Shown here: positions 36,298 through 46,621 of the stretch, in pieces
Position numbering within the stretch: the stretch's first letter is position 1
Layout: every line of letters starts with the position of its first letter
NCBI RefSeq assembly: GCF_018531195.1
Contig: NZ_JAHDYS010000009.1
Span: forward strand, 62,001 to 126,000
Source of the DNA: Pelotalea chapellei
Lineage (GTDB): Bacteria > Desulfobacterota > Desulfuromonadia > Geobacterales > Pseudopelobacteraceae
Length of the DNA stretch: 64,000 nt
Direction of reading: 5' to 3'
Notes under the pieces: generated by a model
Database searches by the model: none
What the model saw: the letters and a program-made list of their open reading frames with translations, nothing else
Told to the model about the DNA's origin: nothing
Made by a program: the position numbers and the translations under genes

Positions 36298-36723
36298 GTG
36301 ATTGAATTAAATTTAGCGTTTGTTGTCCAGTTGATCAACTTTGGCCTCCTTGTCCTGATTCTCAACATCTTCCTGTATAAGCCGATCCGCAGAATACTGG
36401 CAGAACGTCGTCAGGTTATTGATGCTGCCCGTGAGAAAGCTTTGTCTGTCGATCAGGAAGTGCAGGAGAAGATGGCTCAGTATGAGGCTCGTCTCCAAGA
36501 GGCTAAAGCTGAAGCCGGAACTCGAAGGGCAGAGGCGCTCAAGCAGGCCCAGCAGGAAGAGACCACTGTGCTGGAAAAGGCACGCAAGGAAGCTGCTGAT
36601 TCTCTTGGCTCTATTCGTGACAGAGTGGCTAAGGAAGCTGCCCAGGCCAGGGCTCAGCTGGCAACGCAGGCCGAAGCTTTATCAATTGATATCAGCGAAA
36701 AAATTCTGGGGAGGAGCCTCTAG
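36298..36723 (+). CDS. atpX: ATP synthase F0 subunit b' (AtpX-like)
   Basis: 141 residues, GTG start. One N-terminal transmembrane helix (about 5-25) leads to an amphipathic, alanine/glutamate/lysine-rich coiled coil, as in the b and b' stator subunits: RRILAERRQVIDAAREKALSV. It pairs with the next gene to make a heterodimeric peripheral stalk. Unlike the downstream gene it has no extra N-terminal hydrophobic leader. It opens the atp operon. Confidence 0.9.
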   Translation: MIELNLAFVVQLINFGLLVLILNIFLYKPIRRILAERRQVIDAAREKALSVDQEVQEKMAQYEARLQEAKAEAGTRRAEALKQAQQEETTVLEKARKEAADSLGSIRDRVAKEAAQARAQLATQAEALSIDISEKILGRSL

Positions 36724-36724
36724 C

Positions 36725-37336
36725 ATGCATATGGTATCTGATCGCACCAGAAAAACAGCTGTCTCCCTGGCCGGTGCGGCCATTCTTGTCCTTGTGGCTG
36801 CTGCCTGTTTTGCGTCCGAAGGAGGCGAGGGGGCGCATCACGTAGACAAGGCTGCACAGATGAAGGATTTCGGCTGGAGGGTTCTTAACTTTGCCGTCCT
36901 GGCCGGTGTTGTTGTCTGGGCACTCAAAAAAGCTAACCTCAAAGGTATGTTGTCCGATCGCCAGGCTAAAATTGAGAAGGATCTCAAGGAAGCCCAGCAG
37001 GGACGTGAAGCAGCTGAAGCCAAGTTGAAGGAATACGGCATCAAGCTTGCCCAGGCTACCCACGAAATTGATGAACTGCATGCAGCCATCATTCGTGAAG
37101 GAGAGCAGGAAAAGGAACGCATTATCGCCGAGGCCAAAAAGGCCGCCGAAAAGATCGCTGCCCAGGCTGCTCTGTCTGCCGAGCAGGAAACCCTCAAGGC
37201 CCGCGCTGAGTTGCGAGCCGAGGCAGGCCGCCTGGCAGTGCAGCTCGCCAGCGGAAAACTTGCCGTTGCCATTCAAAAAGGTGATCATGACCGGTTTGTC
37301 GGTGAATATCTTGACAAGGTGGTACAGGCCCAGTGA
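36725..37336 (+). CDS. atpF: ATP synthase F0 subunit b, with extra N-terminal hydrophobic segment
   Basis: 203 residues from the ATG at 36725 (GGGGAGGAG 8 nt upstream; ATG at 36731 is an alternative), 1 nt after the atpX stop. It carries an N-terminal hydrophobic stretch (about 14-31, TAVSLAGAAILVLVAAACFA) followed by an acidic/His-rich segment (SEGGEGAHHVDKAAQMKD) and then the usual b-type transmembrane helix (FAVLAGVVVWALKKA). The first stretch looks like a signal peptide. The rest is the long stator coiled coil. Its stop overlaps the GTG of atpH. Confidence 0.9.
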   Translation: MHMVSDRTRKTAVSLAGAAILVLVAAACFASEGGEGAHHVDKAAQMKDFGWRVLNFAVLAGVVVWALKKANLKGMLSDRQAKIEKDLKEAQQGREAAEAKLKEYGIKLAQATHEIDELHAAIIREGEQEKERIIAEAKKAAEKIAAQAALSAEQETLKARAELRAEAGRLAVQLASGKLAVAIQKGDHDRFVGEYLDKVVQAQ

Positions 37337-37875
37337 TCAATAATACAATAGCAAAAAGGTACGCCAAGGCCCTTGTTCAGATTGGATCGGAAAACGGTCA
37401 GGTTGACAGCTTTCGTAAAGAGCTTGCCGCCATAAACGACCTGTTTGCCGCCAATGCAGATGTAGGGGCTGCTTTTGCCAATCCCGCATTCACTGCTGAG
37501 CAGAAAAGACAGATCATGAAGGAGTTGGTGGTCAAGCTTGGCTGTTCCGAGTTGGTCGGCAATTTCTTGATGTTACTGGTGGATAAGAACAGAGTCGCTT
37601 TTTTAAGCCAGATAGTACATACCTACGAAACTTTTTCCGATGAGCAGTCGGGTACGATCCGTCCGGTGATCAGGACAGCCTTTCCATTGGAAGAGAATCA
37701 GGTAAATCTGATTCAGGGTGCCCTGGAGAAAAAAAGCGGGAAAAAAGTCATCCCGGAAGTTGCAATAGACAAAAGCCTTTTAGGCGGTGTTGTTATACAA
37801 ATTGGCGACATTGCCTATGACAGCAGTGTTAAAACTCAGCTTAAACGGATTCAAGATATATTACAGAAGGGGTAA
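37333..37875 (+). CDS. atpH: ATP synthase F1 subunit delta
   Basis: 180 residues, GTG start overlapping the atpF stop (GTGA). It has the OSCP-type fold: [22 protein letters not shown] at the start and ending [21 protein letters not shown]. It connects the b/b' stalk to the alpha3beta3 head. atpA starts 8 nt after its stop. Confidence 0.95.
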   Translation: MINNTIAKRYAKALVQIGSENGQVDSFRKELAAINDLFAANADVGAAFANPAFTAEQKRQIMKELVVKLGCSELVGNFLMLLVDKNRVAFLSQIVHTYETFSDEQSGTIRPVIRTAFPLEENQVNLIQGALEKKSGKKVIPEVAIDKSLLGGVVIQIGDIAYDSSVKTQLKRIQDILQKG

Positions 37876-37883
37876 ATGCTTCT

Positions 37884-39392
37884 ATGGAAATCAGAGCGGA
37901 AGAGATCAGCGAGATCATCAGAAAGCAGATCAAGGAGTATGGCAAGGAAGTTGAGGTGTCGGAGACCGGCACGATCATTTCCATTGGAGACGGTATCGCC
38001 CGTATTCACGGCCTGGCTGGCGCCATGGCCGGCGAACTGCTGGAGTTTCCAGGCGGCGTGTCCGGCATGGTTCTCAACCTGGAAGAAGACAATGTCGGTG
38101 CCGCTATTCTCGGCGAATTTTCCGAGATCAAGGAAGGTGACACTGTCAAGCGTACCGGCCGAATCACCGAGGTTCCGGTTGGCGATGCTCTGATCGGTCG
38201 CGTTGTTAATGCCATCGGTCAACCAATCGATGGTAAAGGTCCTATCACTACCAGTACCTTCAGCAAGGTAGAGATCAAGGCTCCCGGCATTGTTGACCGT
38301 AAATCGGTTCACCAGCCGATGGCTACCGGCCTCAAAGCAATTGACTCCATGGTTCCAATCGGGCGTGGCCAGCGTGAGCTGATCATTGGCGACCGCCAGA
38401 CGGGCAAAACAGCTGTTGCGATCGATACGATCATTAATCAGAAGGGTGGCGATGTTGTCTGTATTTATGTCGCTATCGGCCAGAAACGTTCCACGGTTGC
38501 ACAGGTTGTTTCCAAGCTGACTGAGTATGGTGCAATGGATTACACCATCGTCGTTGCTGCAACCGCTTCCGAGTCGGCTCCGCTGCAGTTTATTGCTCCC
38601 TACACCGGCGTTACCATGGGAGAATTCTTCCGTGACAACGGCAAGCATGCATTGATCATCTATGATGACCTTTCCAAACAAGCTGTTGCTTATCGTCAGC
38701 TCTCCCTGCTGCTTCGCCGTCCGCCAGGACGTGAGGCATATCCAGGCGACGTCTTCTATCTCCACAGCCGTCTGCTGGAGCGTGCTTGCAAGCTTTCCGA
38801 TGATCGCGGTGCTGGTTCACTGACTGCACTGCCGATCATTGAAACCCAGGCTGGTGACGTTTCCGCCTATATTCCGACCAACGTTATTTCCATCACTGAT
38901 GGTCAGATATATCTGGAATCCGACCTGTTCTTCTCCGGCGTACGTCCGGCGATCAACGTCGGTCTCTCCGTCTCTCGCGTCGGTGGTTCAGCGCAGACTA
39001 AATCAATGAAACAGGTTGCGGGCACCCTGCGCCTTGACCTTGCTCAGTATCGCGAGATGGCTGCTTTCGCTCAGTTCGGCTCAGATCTTGATAAGGCAAC
39101 ACAGATGCAGCTAGAGCGTGGTGTGCGTCTTGTTGAAATCCTCAAACAGCCGCAGTACCGTCCGATTCCCAACGAAAAGCAGGTTCTGATCATTTTTGCT
39201 GCCAACAACGGCTTCCTCGATGAGTATCCAGTTTCTGCCCTCAGAAAGTATGAGACTGAACTGTATGCTTTCTTCGATAATCGTCAGGCGGAACTGCTTG
39301 CTGAACTTCGTGACAAAAAAGCCATCGATGATGATATGAAAGGCAGAATCATTGCCGCTCTGGGACAATTAAAGAAGGAATTTACCGCGTAA
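37884..39392 (+). CDS. atpA: ATP synthase F1 subunit alpha
   Basis: 502 residues, the usual length. Walker [16 protein letters not shown] (about 170-184), and the [17 protein letters not shown] signature are seen. It is the non-catalytic nucleotide-binding subunit. The gene is 8 nt after atpH and 18 nt before atpG. F0 subunits a and c are not in this operon and must be encoded elsewhere. Confidence 0.98.
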   Translation: MEIRAEEISEIIRKQIKEYGKEVEVSETGTIISIGDGIARIHGLAGAMAGELLEFPGGVSGMVLNLEEDNVGAAILGEFSEIKEGDTVKRTGRITEVPVGDALIGRVVNAIGQPIDGKGPITTSTFSKVEIKAPGIVDRKSVHQPMATGLKAIDSMVPIGRGQRELIIGDRQTGKTAVAIDTIINQKGGDVVCIYVAIGQKRSTVAQVVSKLTEYGAMDYTIVVAATASESAPLQFIAPYTGVTMGEFFRDNGKHALIIYDDLSKQAVAYRQLSLLLRRPPGREAYPGDVFYLHSRLLERACKLSDDRGAGSLTALPIIETQAGDVSAYIPTNVISITDGQIYLESDLFFSGVRPAINVGLSVSRVGGSAQTKSMKQVAGTLRLDLAQYREMAAFAQFGSDLDKATQMQLERGVRLVEILKQPQYRPIPNEKQVLIIFAANNGFLDEYPVSALRKYETELYAFFDNRQAELLAELRDKKAIDDDMKGRIIAALGQLKKEFTA

Positions 39393-39410
39393 ACAAGGAC
39401 GGTTTGAGAT

Positions 39411-40277
39411 ATGGCAAGCCTAAAAAGCATTAAAAAACGGATCGTATCCGTAAAAAATACTCGCCAGATCACCAAGGCCATGAAAATGGTTTCGGCTGCC
39501 AAACTGCGCCGTGCCCAAGAAAACGTAGTGGCTGCACGTCCATATGCAAAAAAGCTTGGTGAAGTGCTGCGGTCATTGTCGGCGAGCCTTGAGGGTGATC
39601 TTCACCCGCTGCTTGAGAAGCGTGAGGTCAAGAAACTGCTTCTGATCGTTCTTACATCTGATAGAGGATTGTGTGGCGGGTTTAATACGAACCTCTGCAA
39701 GTCTGCTGATCGTTATATCAAGGAAAAATCTGGCCAATACGAGCAGATCAGCGTCATGACAATTGGCCGTAAGGGTCACGAATTTCTCAGAAGCCGCTAT
39801 ACGGTCTATAAAAACTTTTCTAACGTTCTGGCCAAGCCTAACTACCAAACAGCAGCCATGCTTGCTCAGGAAGTTATCGACGGCTTTGTTGCTGGAGAGT
39901 ACGATCAGGTAGAACTTCTTTATAACTCGTTTCGCACTGTCATGACTCAGGACATAACTTTTCAGCAGATGCTTCCAGTCGTGACGGAAGAGACGGGAAC
40001 CACAGACGAAACCCCTGTAGAGTTTATCTATGAGCCCTCTGTAGGAGAATTGCTGGCTGAGATATTGCCTAAAAATATCGAAGTGCAGATCTTCAAAGCC
40101 ATGCTGGAGACGGTTGCCGGAGAGCACGGTGCTCGTATGACAGCTATGGATAGTGCATCCAAAAACGCAAATGAGATGATCGGTAAGCTGACCCTCCAGT
40201 ACAACAGAGCGCGTCAGGCTGCAATTACTACGGAATTGATGGAAATCATCTCCGGCTCTGAATCTATTAAAGGCTAA
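39411..40277 (+). CDS. atpG: ATP synthase F1 subunit gamma
   Basis: 288 residues. The start [36 protein letters not shown] is the family N-terminal helix, and the C-terminal [30 protein letters not shown] is the second half of the central coiled coil. It is the rotating shaft linking the c-ring to the catalytic head. GTTTGAGAT lies before the ATG. The next gene is atpD, 56 nt downstream. Confidence 0.97.
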   Translation: MASLKSIKKRIVSVKNTRQITKAMKMVSAAKLRRAQENVVAARPYAKKLGEVLRSLSASLEGDLHPLLEKREVKKLLLIVLTSDRGLCGGFNTNLCKSADRYIKEKSGQYEQISVMTIGRKGHEFLRSRYTVYKNFSNVLAKPNYQTAAMLAQEVIDGFVAGEYDQVELLYNSFRTVMTQDITFQQMLPVVTEETGTTDETPVEFIYEPSVGELLAEILPKNIEVQIFKAMLETVAGEHGARMTAMDSASKNANEMIGKLTLQYNRARQAAITTELMEIISGSESIKG

Positions 40278-40303
40278 TACACAAAATACGTATAACTATA
40301 TGA

Positions 40304-41749
<1,446 letters not shown>

Positions 41750-41763
41750 AAAAGACAGGTTAC

Positions 41764-41820
41764 GATTGAGGTTAAGGTTGAGTTTGAGATATTCTCTTGA
41801 CCTCAACCTCAGCCTCAACC
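41764..41820 (+). repeat. inverted repeat between atpD and atpC
   Basis: The arms are 41764-41782 and 41802-41820 (19 nt; 16 paired, one wobble, two mismatches). Both are made of repeated GGTTGAG/GGTTAAG units, and the 19-nt loop contains a smaller inverted repeat GAGATATTCTC. There is no T-run, so it is unlikely to be a simple terminator. It sits just ahead of the atpC ribosome-binding region. Confidence 0.6.
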
Positions 41821-41836
41821 TTTAGAGGTTTTATAT

Positions 41837-42253
41837 ATGGCTGAAAAGATGAAGCTTGAAATAGTCACCCCTTACAGCAAAGTTGTCGACATGGAGGTTG
41901 ACGAGGTTACGGCCACCGGTAAGCTCGGAGAATTCGGCGTATTGCCGGGCCATGCACCTTTCCTGACCTCGTTGCGCATCGGCGAACTCAGCTACAAGAA
42001 CAATGGCGCATCTACGAGCATGGCTCTTAACTGGGGCTATTTTGAAATCAAGGATGACAAGATTGTTGTTCTGGTAGAAACTGCCGAACGTTCGGATGAA
42101 ATCGACGTCGAACGCGCAAAGGCTGCTCTGGGGCGAGCAGAAGATAAGCTCAAACAACTTCCGCCGGAAGACAAGCAGTTCAGGGTATATGAAGCAGCGC
42201 TTGAGCGCGCATTGATTCGCGTGCAGGTTGCTGGAAAGGCTGCCCGCAAGTAG
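41837..42253 (+). CDS. atpC: ATP synthase F1 subunit epsilon
   Basis: 138 residues. The N-terminal beta-barrel (MKLEIVTPYSKVVDMEVDEVTATGKLGEFGVLPGHAPFLT) is conserved, and the C-terminal helical hairpin with ERAKAALGRAEDKL follows. It connects gamma to the c-ring and inhibits ATP hydrolysis. It is the last gene of the operon and is followed by a clear terminator. Confidence 0.96.
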   Translation: MAEKMKLEIVTPYSKVVDMEVDEVTATGKLGEFGVLPGHAPFLTSLRIGELSYKNNGASTSMALNWGYFEIKDDKIVVLVETAERSDEIDVERAKAALGRAEDKLKQLPPEDKQFRVYEAALERALIRVQVAGKAARK

Positions 42254-42276
42254 GCTAGTCTTATAAAGTGTTTTCA

Positions 42277-42305
42277 AAAGAGCGGCAGCGATGCCGCTCT
42301 TTTTG
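42277..42305 (+). terminator. rho-independent terminator of the atp operon
   Basis: A 9-bp stem (AGAGCGGCA/TGCCGCTCT) with a short GCGA-type loop and a T-run lies 24 nt after the atpC stop. Confidence 0.85.
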
Positions 42306-42383
42306 TATTTGTGGTAATTAATCCTGCTCCTTGGTATTAAGTACGATGCACCTCAAATTCATGTAATCAACAAGGAGCGTCGG

Positions 42384-42890
42384 ATGCCACTAGACAACTG
42401 TAAGCGTAGCCAATGTTATGAAATTTTCTCCCAGTCTACCGGGCTGGAAATAAGCGGGATGTCCAAAACACTCAAGGAACATGACCAGGCTGTGGGACGC
42501 ATCGGCAGGATTCAACTGCGTTTCTTTAAGTTGATGCCCAAATCAAAACCGGAGGAAGTTACACAGATTCGCTTTATCTGTGAGCCTGATGAAGCCTATA
42601 ATCTAGCAATAATGATAGCTCAGATAGCCGGATCTTCGGTCCCTTGCAAAGAAAAACTGAATCCCCACAAATTCCAGGCAGGAGAACAAGGGGAGACCGT
42701 CACCACATTAGCGGTTGAAAAATGGGAGCGTAGTGGCAAAAATGGATTTGCCCTTACTGTTTCGCGTGGGAAAGACTTTATCAGCGTGCCGGTACCCCAG
42801 ATCAAGTTCCAGTTTCTTGCCGAGTTTCTGCGTCATCTCGCTGTTGAACAATGCTGGATAGAACGGTTGGAGAGGCGGGCCTCCATCTGA
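42384..42890 (+). CDS. hypothetical protein
   Basis: 168 residues, soluble, not recognised. Six cysteines or cysteine-bearing segments occur (CKRSQC near the N-terminus, FICEP, VPCKEK, EQCWIE), with a long mixed alpha/beta pattern. The start has AAGGAGCG 6 nt upstream. It follows the atp operon after a terminator, so it is probably transcribed by itself. The cysteine spacing near the N-terminus (CKRSQC) is not a known metal-binding signature. No function is proposed. Confidence 0.6.
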   Translation: MPLDNCKRSQCYEIFSQSTGLEISGMSKTLKEHDQAVGRIGRIQLRFFKLMPKSKPEEVTQIRFICEPDEAYNLAIMIAQIAGSSVPCKEKLNPHKFQAGEQGETVTTLAVEKWERSGKNGFALTVSRGKDFISVPVPQIKFQFLAEFLRHLAVEQCWIERLERRASI

Positions 42891-42963
42891 TGAAGGCATT
42901 ACTAGCTGGAGACGGTTTTCGCGTTGAAAGAGTTTGTAAATTGCAGCCTAGATCGGAGCCCCC

Positions 42964-43605
42964 GTGTTTCAGCACATCATACAATTTCTTACAGGGAGAG
43001 CACGGCATATTCTAGTCGGGTCAATAGTCATGCTGTATGTTGGTTGCTCAAAAGTGCCTCAGCTATCACCTTTGCCCGAACGAGCCGTAATTGTTGCTTT
43101 TGGTGACAGCCTTACTGCTGGAACCGGTGCCGGAGAAGCTGAGAGTTATCCTGCTGTTCTGTCCCGGCTTGTGGCGCGTACCGTTGTGAATTCCGGTATT
43201 CCGGGTGAGTTTTCAGCAGACGGGACAGCCCGTTTGGCGAATGTCCTTGATCAGGAACATCCATCTCTGCTGATCCTTTGCCATGGAGGCAACGATATGT
43301 TAGCGCGCCATGATAACCAGAAGATTGCGCACAACCTGCGCTCAATGGTACGGCTCGCACATGAGAGAGGAATAGCTGTTGTTTTACTGGCTGTGCCGGC
43401 GCCTGATCCGGCCCTTAGGCCGCCAGCACTGTATGAGGAGGTTGCAAAGGAGTTCGGACTGCCTGTGGAACAAAAAGCGGTGCGACGTATTCTTGGGACC
43501 GCCTCTTTAAAGTCGGACTATATTCATCCCAATGCCGCAGGTTATGCACAACTAGCCGAAGCGGTAGCAGAATTACTCAGGTCCAGCGGTGCTCTCGAAC
43601 GCTAG
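42964..43605 (+). CDS. GDSL-type arylesterase/lysophospholipase (TesA-like) lipoprotein
   Basis: 213 residues from a GTG. A hydrophobic N-terminus ends in a cysteine (residue 28, in the ...MLYVGC context), a weak lipobox, so it may be anchored to a membrane. The SGNH motifs are present: GDSLTAGTG (block I, catalytic serine), the conserved glycine in GIPGEFSADG (block II), HGGNDML (block III) and DYIHPNAAGYAQLAEAV (block V with the catalytic Asp/His). It hydrolyses short esters or lysophospholipids. Its last 49 nt cover the 5' part of a longer frame of the next gene, whose preferred start is later. Confidence 0.85.
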   Translation: MFQHIIQFLTGRARHILVGSIVMLYVGCSKVPQLSPLPERAVIVAFGDSLTAGTGAGEAESYPAVLSRLVARTVVNSGIPGEFSADGTARLANVLDQEHPSLLILCHGGNDMLARHDNQKIAHNLRSMVRLAHERGIAVVLLAVPAPDPALRPPALYEEVAKEFGLPVEQKAVRRILGTASLKSDYIHPNAAGYAQLAEAVAELLRSSGALER

Positions 43606-43654
43606 ATTGATTGTCGAAGCCCTGGACGGAAATGCCAATCATGTGAGGGAACCA

Positions 43655-44599
43655 ATGACCGCAGGGTCAGTCAAGCGTTACAATGCCTTTTCGGATGAAC
43701 TGAAGCGAATCTTTGGTACAAGGGTGCAGCGGATTTCCGTAGATGCCGGTTTTTCATGCCCCAATCGGGATGGTCTGCTGGACAGCGACGGCTGCATTTT
43801 TTGCGGAGGGCACGGTTCCGGCTCCCACGGCATTCGCCGAGAACTGGACATAGCAGGGCAACTGGAAGATGGTAAAGAGGTCATGCGGAGAAAGTACAAG
43901 GCCCAAAAATTCCTGGCCTACTTCCAGTCCTATTCCAACACCTACGCCCAGCCTGAACGATTGCGTAAACTGTTCGGCACAGCCCTCGAAATCCCTGAAA
44001 TTGCCGGTCTGATTGTGGCCACCAGACCTGATTGCCTGCCGGACAGTGTTCTTGATTATCTGGCGGAATTGCACAGGCAAACCTATTTTTGGCTTGAACT
44101 CGGGTTGCAGTCTATTCATGACCGCTCCCTTGAATTCATCAACCGCCGTCATGACTACGCCTGTTCCCTGTCTGCAATTGAACAGGCAAAAGCCCGTGGA
44201 TTGCGCGTGTGCGCACACGTGATTCTCGGCCTGCCGGGAGAATCCAGAAGCGATATGCTGGCGACCATTGATGAGCTGAATAGGGTAGGTGTGGAAGGAA
44301 TCAAATTGCATCTGCTGCATGTCATGAAGGGAACCCGACTGGCCGCGATGTACGAGCAAGGCAGTTTGGCAATCATGGGGCGAGATGACTATGCAGGTCT
44401 TGTCTGTGATGTGCTGGAGCGTTTGAATCCAGACATCCTGATTCATCGCCTGACGGGCGACGGTGGACACGACAGTCTTGTTGCACCGCTGTGGTCGCTG
44501 AAAAAATTCGAAGTGCTTAACCTTATCGATGCTGAACTAGAAAAGCGCGGCACCAGGCAGGGATGCGGGTTCCCGGGAGTTACATCTCAACCCGGGTAA
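43655..44599 (+). CDS. TIGR01212-type radical SAM protein (YhcC-like)
   Basis: 314 residues from the ATG at 43655 (GAGGGA 6 nt upstream); the longer frame from 43589 overlaps the esterase gene. The radical SAM cysteines lie in FSCPNRDG and DGCIFCGG. FWLELGLQSIHDRSLEFINRRH is a highly conserved segment. C-terminal TGDGGHDSLVAPLWS is also typical. The reaction is not established for this family. Its last 20 nt overlap the 3' end of the convergent kup gene. Confidence 0.85.
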   Translation: MTAGSVKRYNAFSDELKRIFGTRVQRISVDAGFSCPNRDGLLDSDGCIFCGGHGSGSHGIRRELDIAGQLEDGKEVMRRKYKAQKFLAYFQSYSNTYAQPERLRKLFGTALEIPEIAGLIVATRPDCLPDSVLDYLAELHRQTYFWLELGLQSIHDRSLEFINRRHDYACSLSAIEQAKARGLRVCAHVILGLPGESRSDMLATIDELNRVGVEGIKLHLLHVMKGTRLAAMYEQGSLAIMGRDDYAGLVCDVLERLNPDILIHRLTGDGGHDSLVAPLWSLKKFEVLNLIDAELEKRGTRQGCGFPGVTSQPG

Positions 44600-46400
44600 C
44601 GACACCTTGCAGTTTAGCCGCGGGCAGTTTGTTGAACTGTACGAAATTTGGGGTCAGTTTTTTCAGCAGTGCGAACACCCTCCATATCGGGTTCCCGGTT
44701 TCGATATCCTCAATACCGTAAAAGATTACTTTCTCCTGAATCCCGTGCTGTTTTAAGGCTGACTCAATATCCAGCACCACCATATAGCCTGCCTTAATTT
44801 CAAAAAACTCCAGACCGGTTCCGACGTCAGGTTTGTGGTGGATGTATGTTCCGAATGGGTCGTCCGTGCGGATGATGGAGATGAAAATATTGCGCTCATA
44901 GATGATGTTTGAGCGGATGACGCAATGCACGATGTAGGGAGGAATAACATCCAGCTCTTTAATGAAAAAGAGCCCAGTGCCGGGAATGTTTTTCCCCTTT
45001 GCGTAAATCTGTTCATAAGACAGCATAAAGACATCCATTTCCAGCGGCCGCAAGGAACGGTAGAGCGCCCGCTGGCCATTGGTCCAGATGAGAATGGTGA
45101 TAAACGGTATGGAAGCCAGAATGATTGACCAGTAGGCGCCATGGGGAAATTTAGAAAAAGTGGACGTAAAGTAAATGAGATCCATCAGGGCGATCACAAC
45201 GACTATCGGTACTTTCCATTTCTTGGTGGTTTTGGAAAAGACCATGATCATCATTATGGCGGTGATGGTCATTGATCCAGTGACAGCCATTCCGTAGGCT
45301 GCAGCCAGATTGACGGACTTTTGAAAGAAAAACATGACAAATATTACAGCGCACATCAAGCCCCAGTTAACGGCACCAATGTAGATTTGGGACTGAATAT
45401 GGCTTGAGGTGTAATCAACCTTGAAAAGCGGCATGAGCCGTGTGGTGATCCCCTGGTATACAATGGAAAAAACTCCGCTGATGATTGACTGGGAGGCAAT
45501 GATCGTGGCCAGGATAGTGAGTACCAGGAAGGGGATGTACATCATTGGAGACTGGTTCTGGATCATGGCAAAGAGGATGTTCTTCGTTTGAGGGTTGCGC
45601 AGGATAAATGCGCCTTGGCCAAGGTAGTTCAGGTAGAGGGCTGCAAAGACGAAATACCATGCCCGAATGATTGGCTTTTTACCGAGATGCCCCATATCTG
45701 CATACAGGGCTTCACCTCCGGTGGAACAGAGGATAACCTCTGAAAGTACGAAGTAACCGGCAATGCCGTTCTCCCGGAAAAACTCGACGGCGTGCCACGG
45801 GTTGATCGCAGTGACAATGGCGGGCGTTGCGTATATGGAGACCAGGCCTGACACCAGGAGAGAAAGAAAGTACACCACCATGACCGGTCCGAAAATGCCT
45901 GCCATCTTGTCAGTTCCACGGGACTGAAAGAAGAAGAGGGTAAAAGCAATCAGTGCGGCAATCACGACAAGAATCTCTTGACGGGTTGTTTCGAGTCCCG
46001 GTATCAGCAGCAGACCTTCAACTGCAGACAGAATGGAGATGGCCGGTGTGATGACGCCATCTCCCAGCAACAGGGAAACACCAAGAAAAGAAAGGAAACC
46101 GGCAAAAGCCAGCACGCGGCCCTTCTTGAAGAGCTTTATTATAATCTCCCTGAGGACAATCTCTCCTCCTTGCCCCTTTCTGCCAAGACTCATGGCCAGC
46201 CAAGCATATTCAGCCGTAACCAGGATGGTCATAGTCCAGAACACCAGTGACAGAATTCCGTAGACATTTTGTGCAGTCGGTTTTGTGAGGGTAAAGACAA
46301 CAGTCAGGGTGTAAATCGGACTGGTACCGATGTCGCCGAATACCAGGCCAAGAGCCTTAATGATGCCACCCCAGAAGGAATCCTCGTTTTTGTAATTCAT
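44580..46400 (-). CDS. kup: Kup/Trk-type potassium uptake transporter
   Basis: 606 residues with about 12 membrane helices. The N-terminal ALGLVFGDIGTSPIYTL is the family signature, and SLGRKGQGGEIVLREII and AVEGLLLIPGLE follow. The C-terminal soluble domain (about 460-606) has RSNIIYERNIFISI. Kup is a proton-coupled K+ symporter. It reads towards the YhcC-like gene and diverges from the ArnD-like gene. I examined its 221-nt upstream region for a c-di-AMP (ydaO) riboswitch and did not find one. Confidence 0.96.
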   Translation of the reverse strand: MNYKNEDSFWGGIIKALGLVFGDIGTSPIYTLTVVFTLTKPTAQNVYGILSLVFWTMTILVTAEYAWLAMSLGRKGQGGEIVLREIIIKLFKKGRVLAFAGFLSFLGVSLLLGDGVITPAISILSAVEGLLLIPGLETTRQEILVVIAALIAFTLFFFQSRGTDKMAGIFGPVMVVYFLSLLVSGLVSIYATPAIVTAINPWHAVEFFRENGIAGYFVLSEVILCSTGGEALYADMGHLGKKPIIRAWYFVFAALYLNYLGQGAFILRNPQTKNILFAMIQNQSPMMYIPFLVLTILATIIASQSIISGVFSIVYQGITTRLMPLFKVDYTSSHIQSQIYIGAVNWGLMCAVIFVMFFFQKSVNLAAAYGMAVTGSMTITAIMMIMVFSKTTKKWKVPIVVVIALMDLIYFTSTFSKFPHGAYWSIILASIPFITILIWTNGQRALYRSLRPLEMDVFMLSYEQIYAKGKNIPGTGLFFIKELDVIPPYIVHCVIRSNIIYERNIFISIIRTDDPFGTYIHHKPDVGTGLEFFEIKAGYMVVLDIESALKQHGIQEKVIFYGIEDIETGNPIWRVFALLKKLTPNFVQFNKLPAAKLQGVVTRVEM

Positions 46401-46621
46401 GAAACTCCCGATGCACTATAGCTGAACATTAAAATGACAGTCATTGCCGCTCCCGCTTATATACCAAATGGCGTAACATTCCAACCCTCAAGGTACTGAT
46501 CCGAGTCATGCCATGAGTTGCCGGGATGACGCAAGGAGGTATTATGCATATAACAGTTTGATGTTTACAGTAAAAGTAAAGCTGTTAGTATGTTGACTTT
46601 TCTGTGGCAGGGACGTGATGC

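Noticed and set aside
42964-43030. Start of the esterase at a later ATG to give a cytosolic enzyme
   Set aside because: The GTG start gives a hydrophobic leader ending in cysteine, which suits the family; the later ATG would remove it.
46401-46621. Possible c-di-AMP (ydaO) or GEMM-type riboswitch upstream of kup
   Set aside because: The kup leader lacks the conserved ydaO motifs, and the only GEMM-like string (GACGCAA near 46527) is on the wrong strand for kup and lacks the GCAAACC partner.
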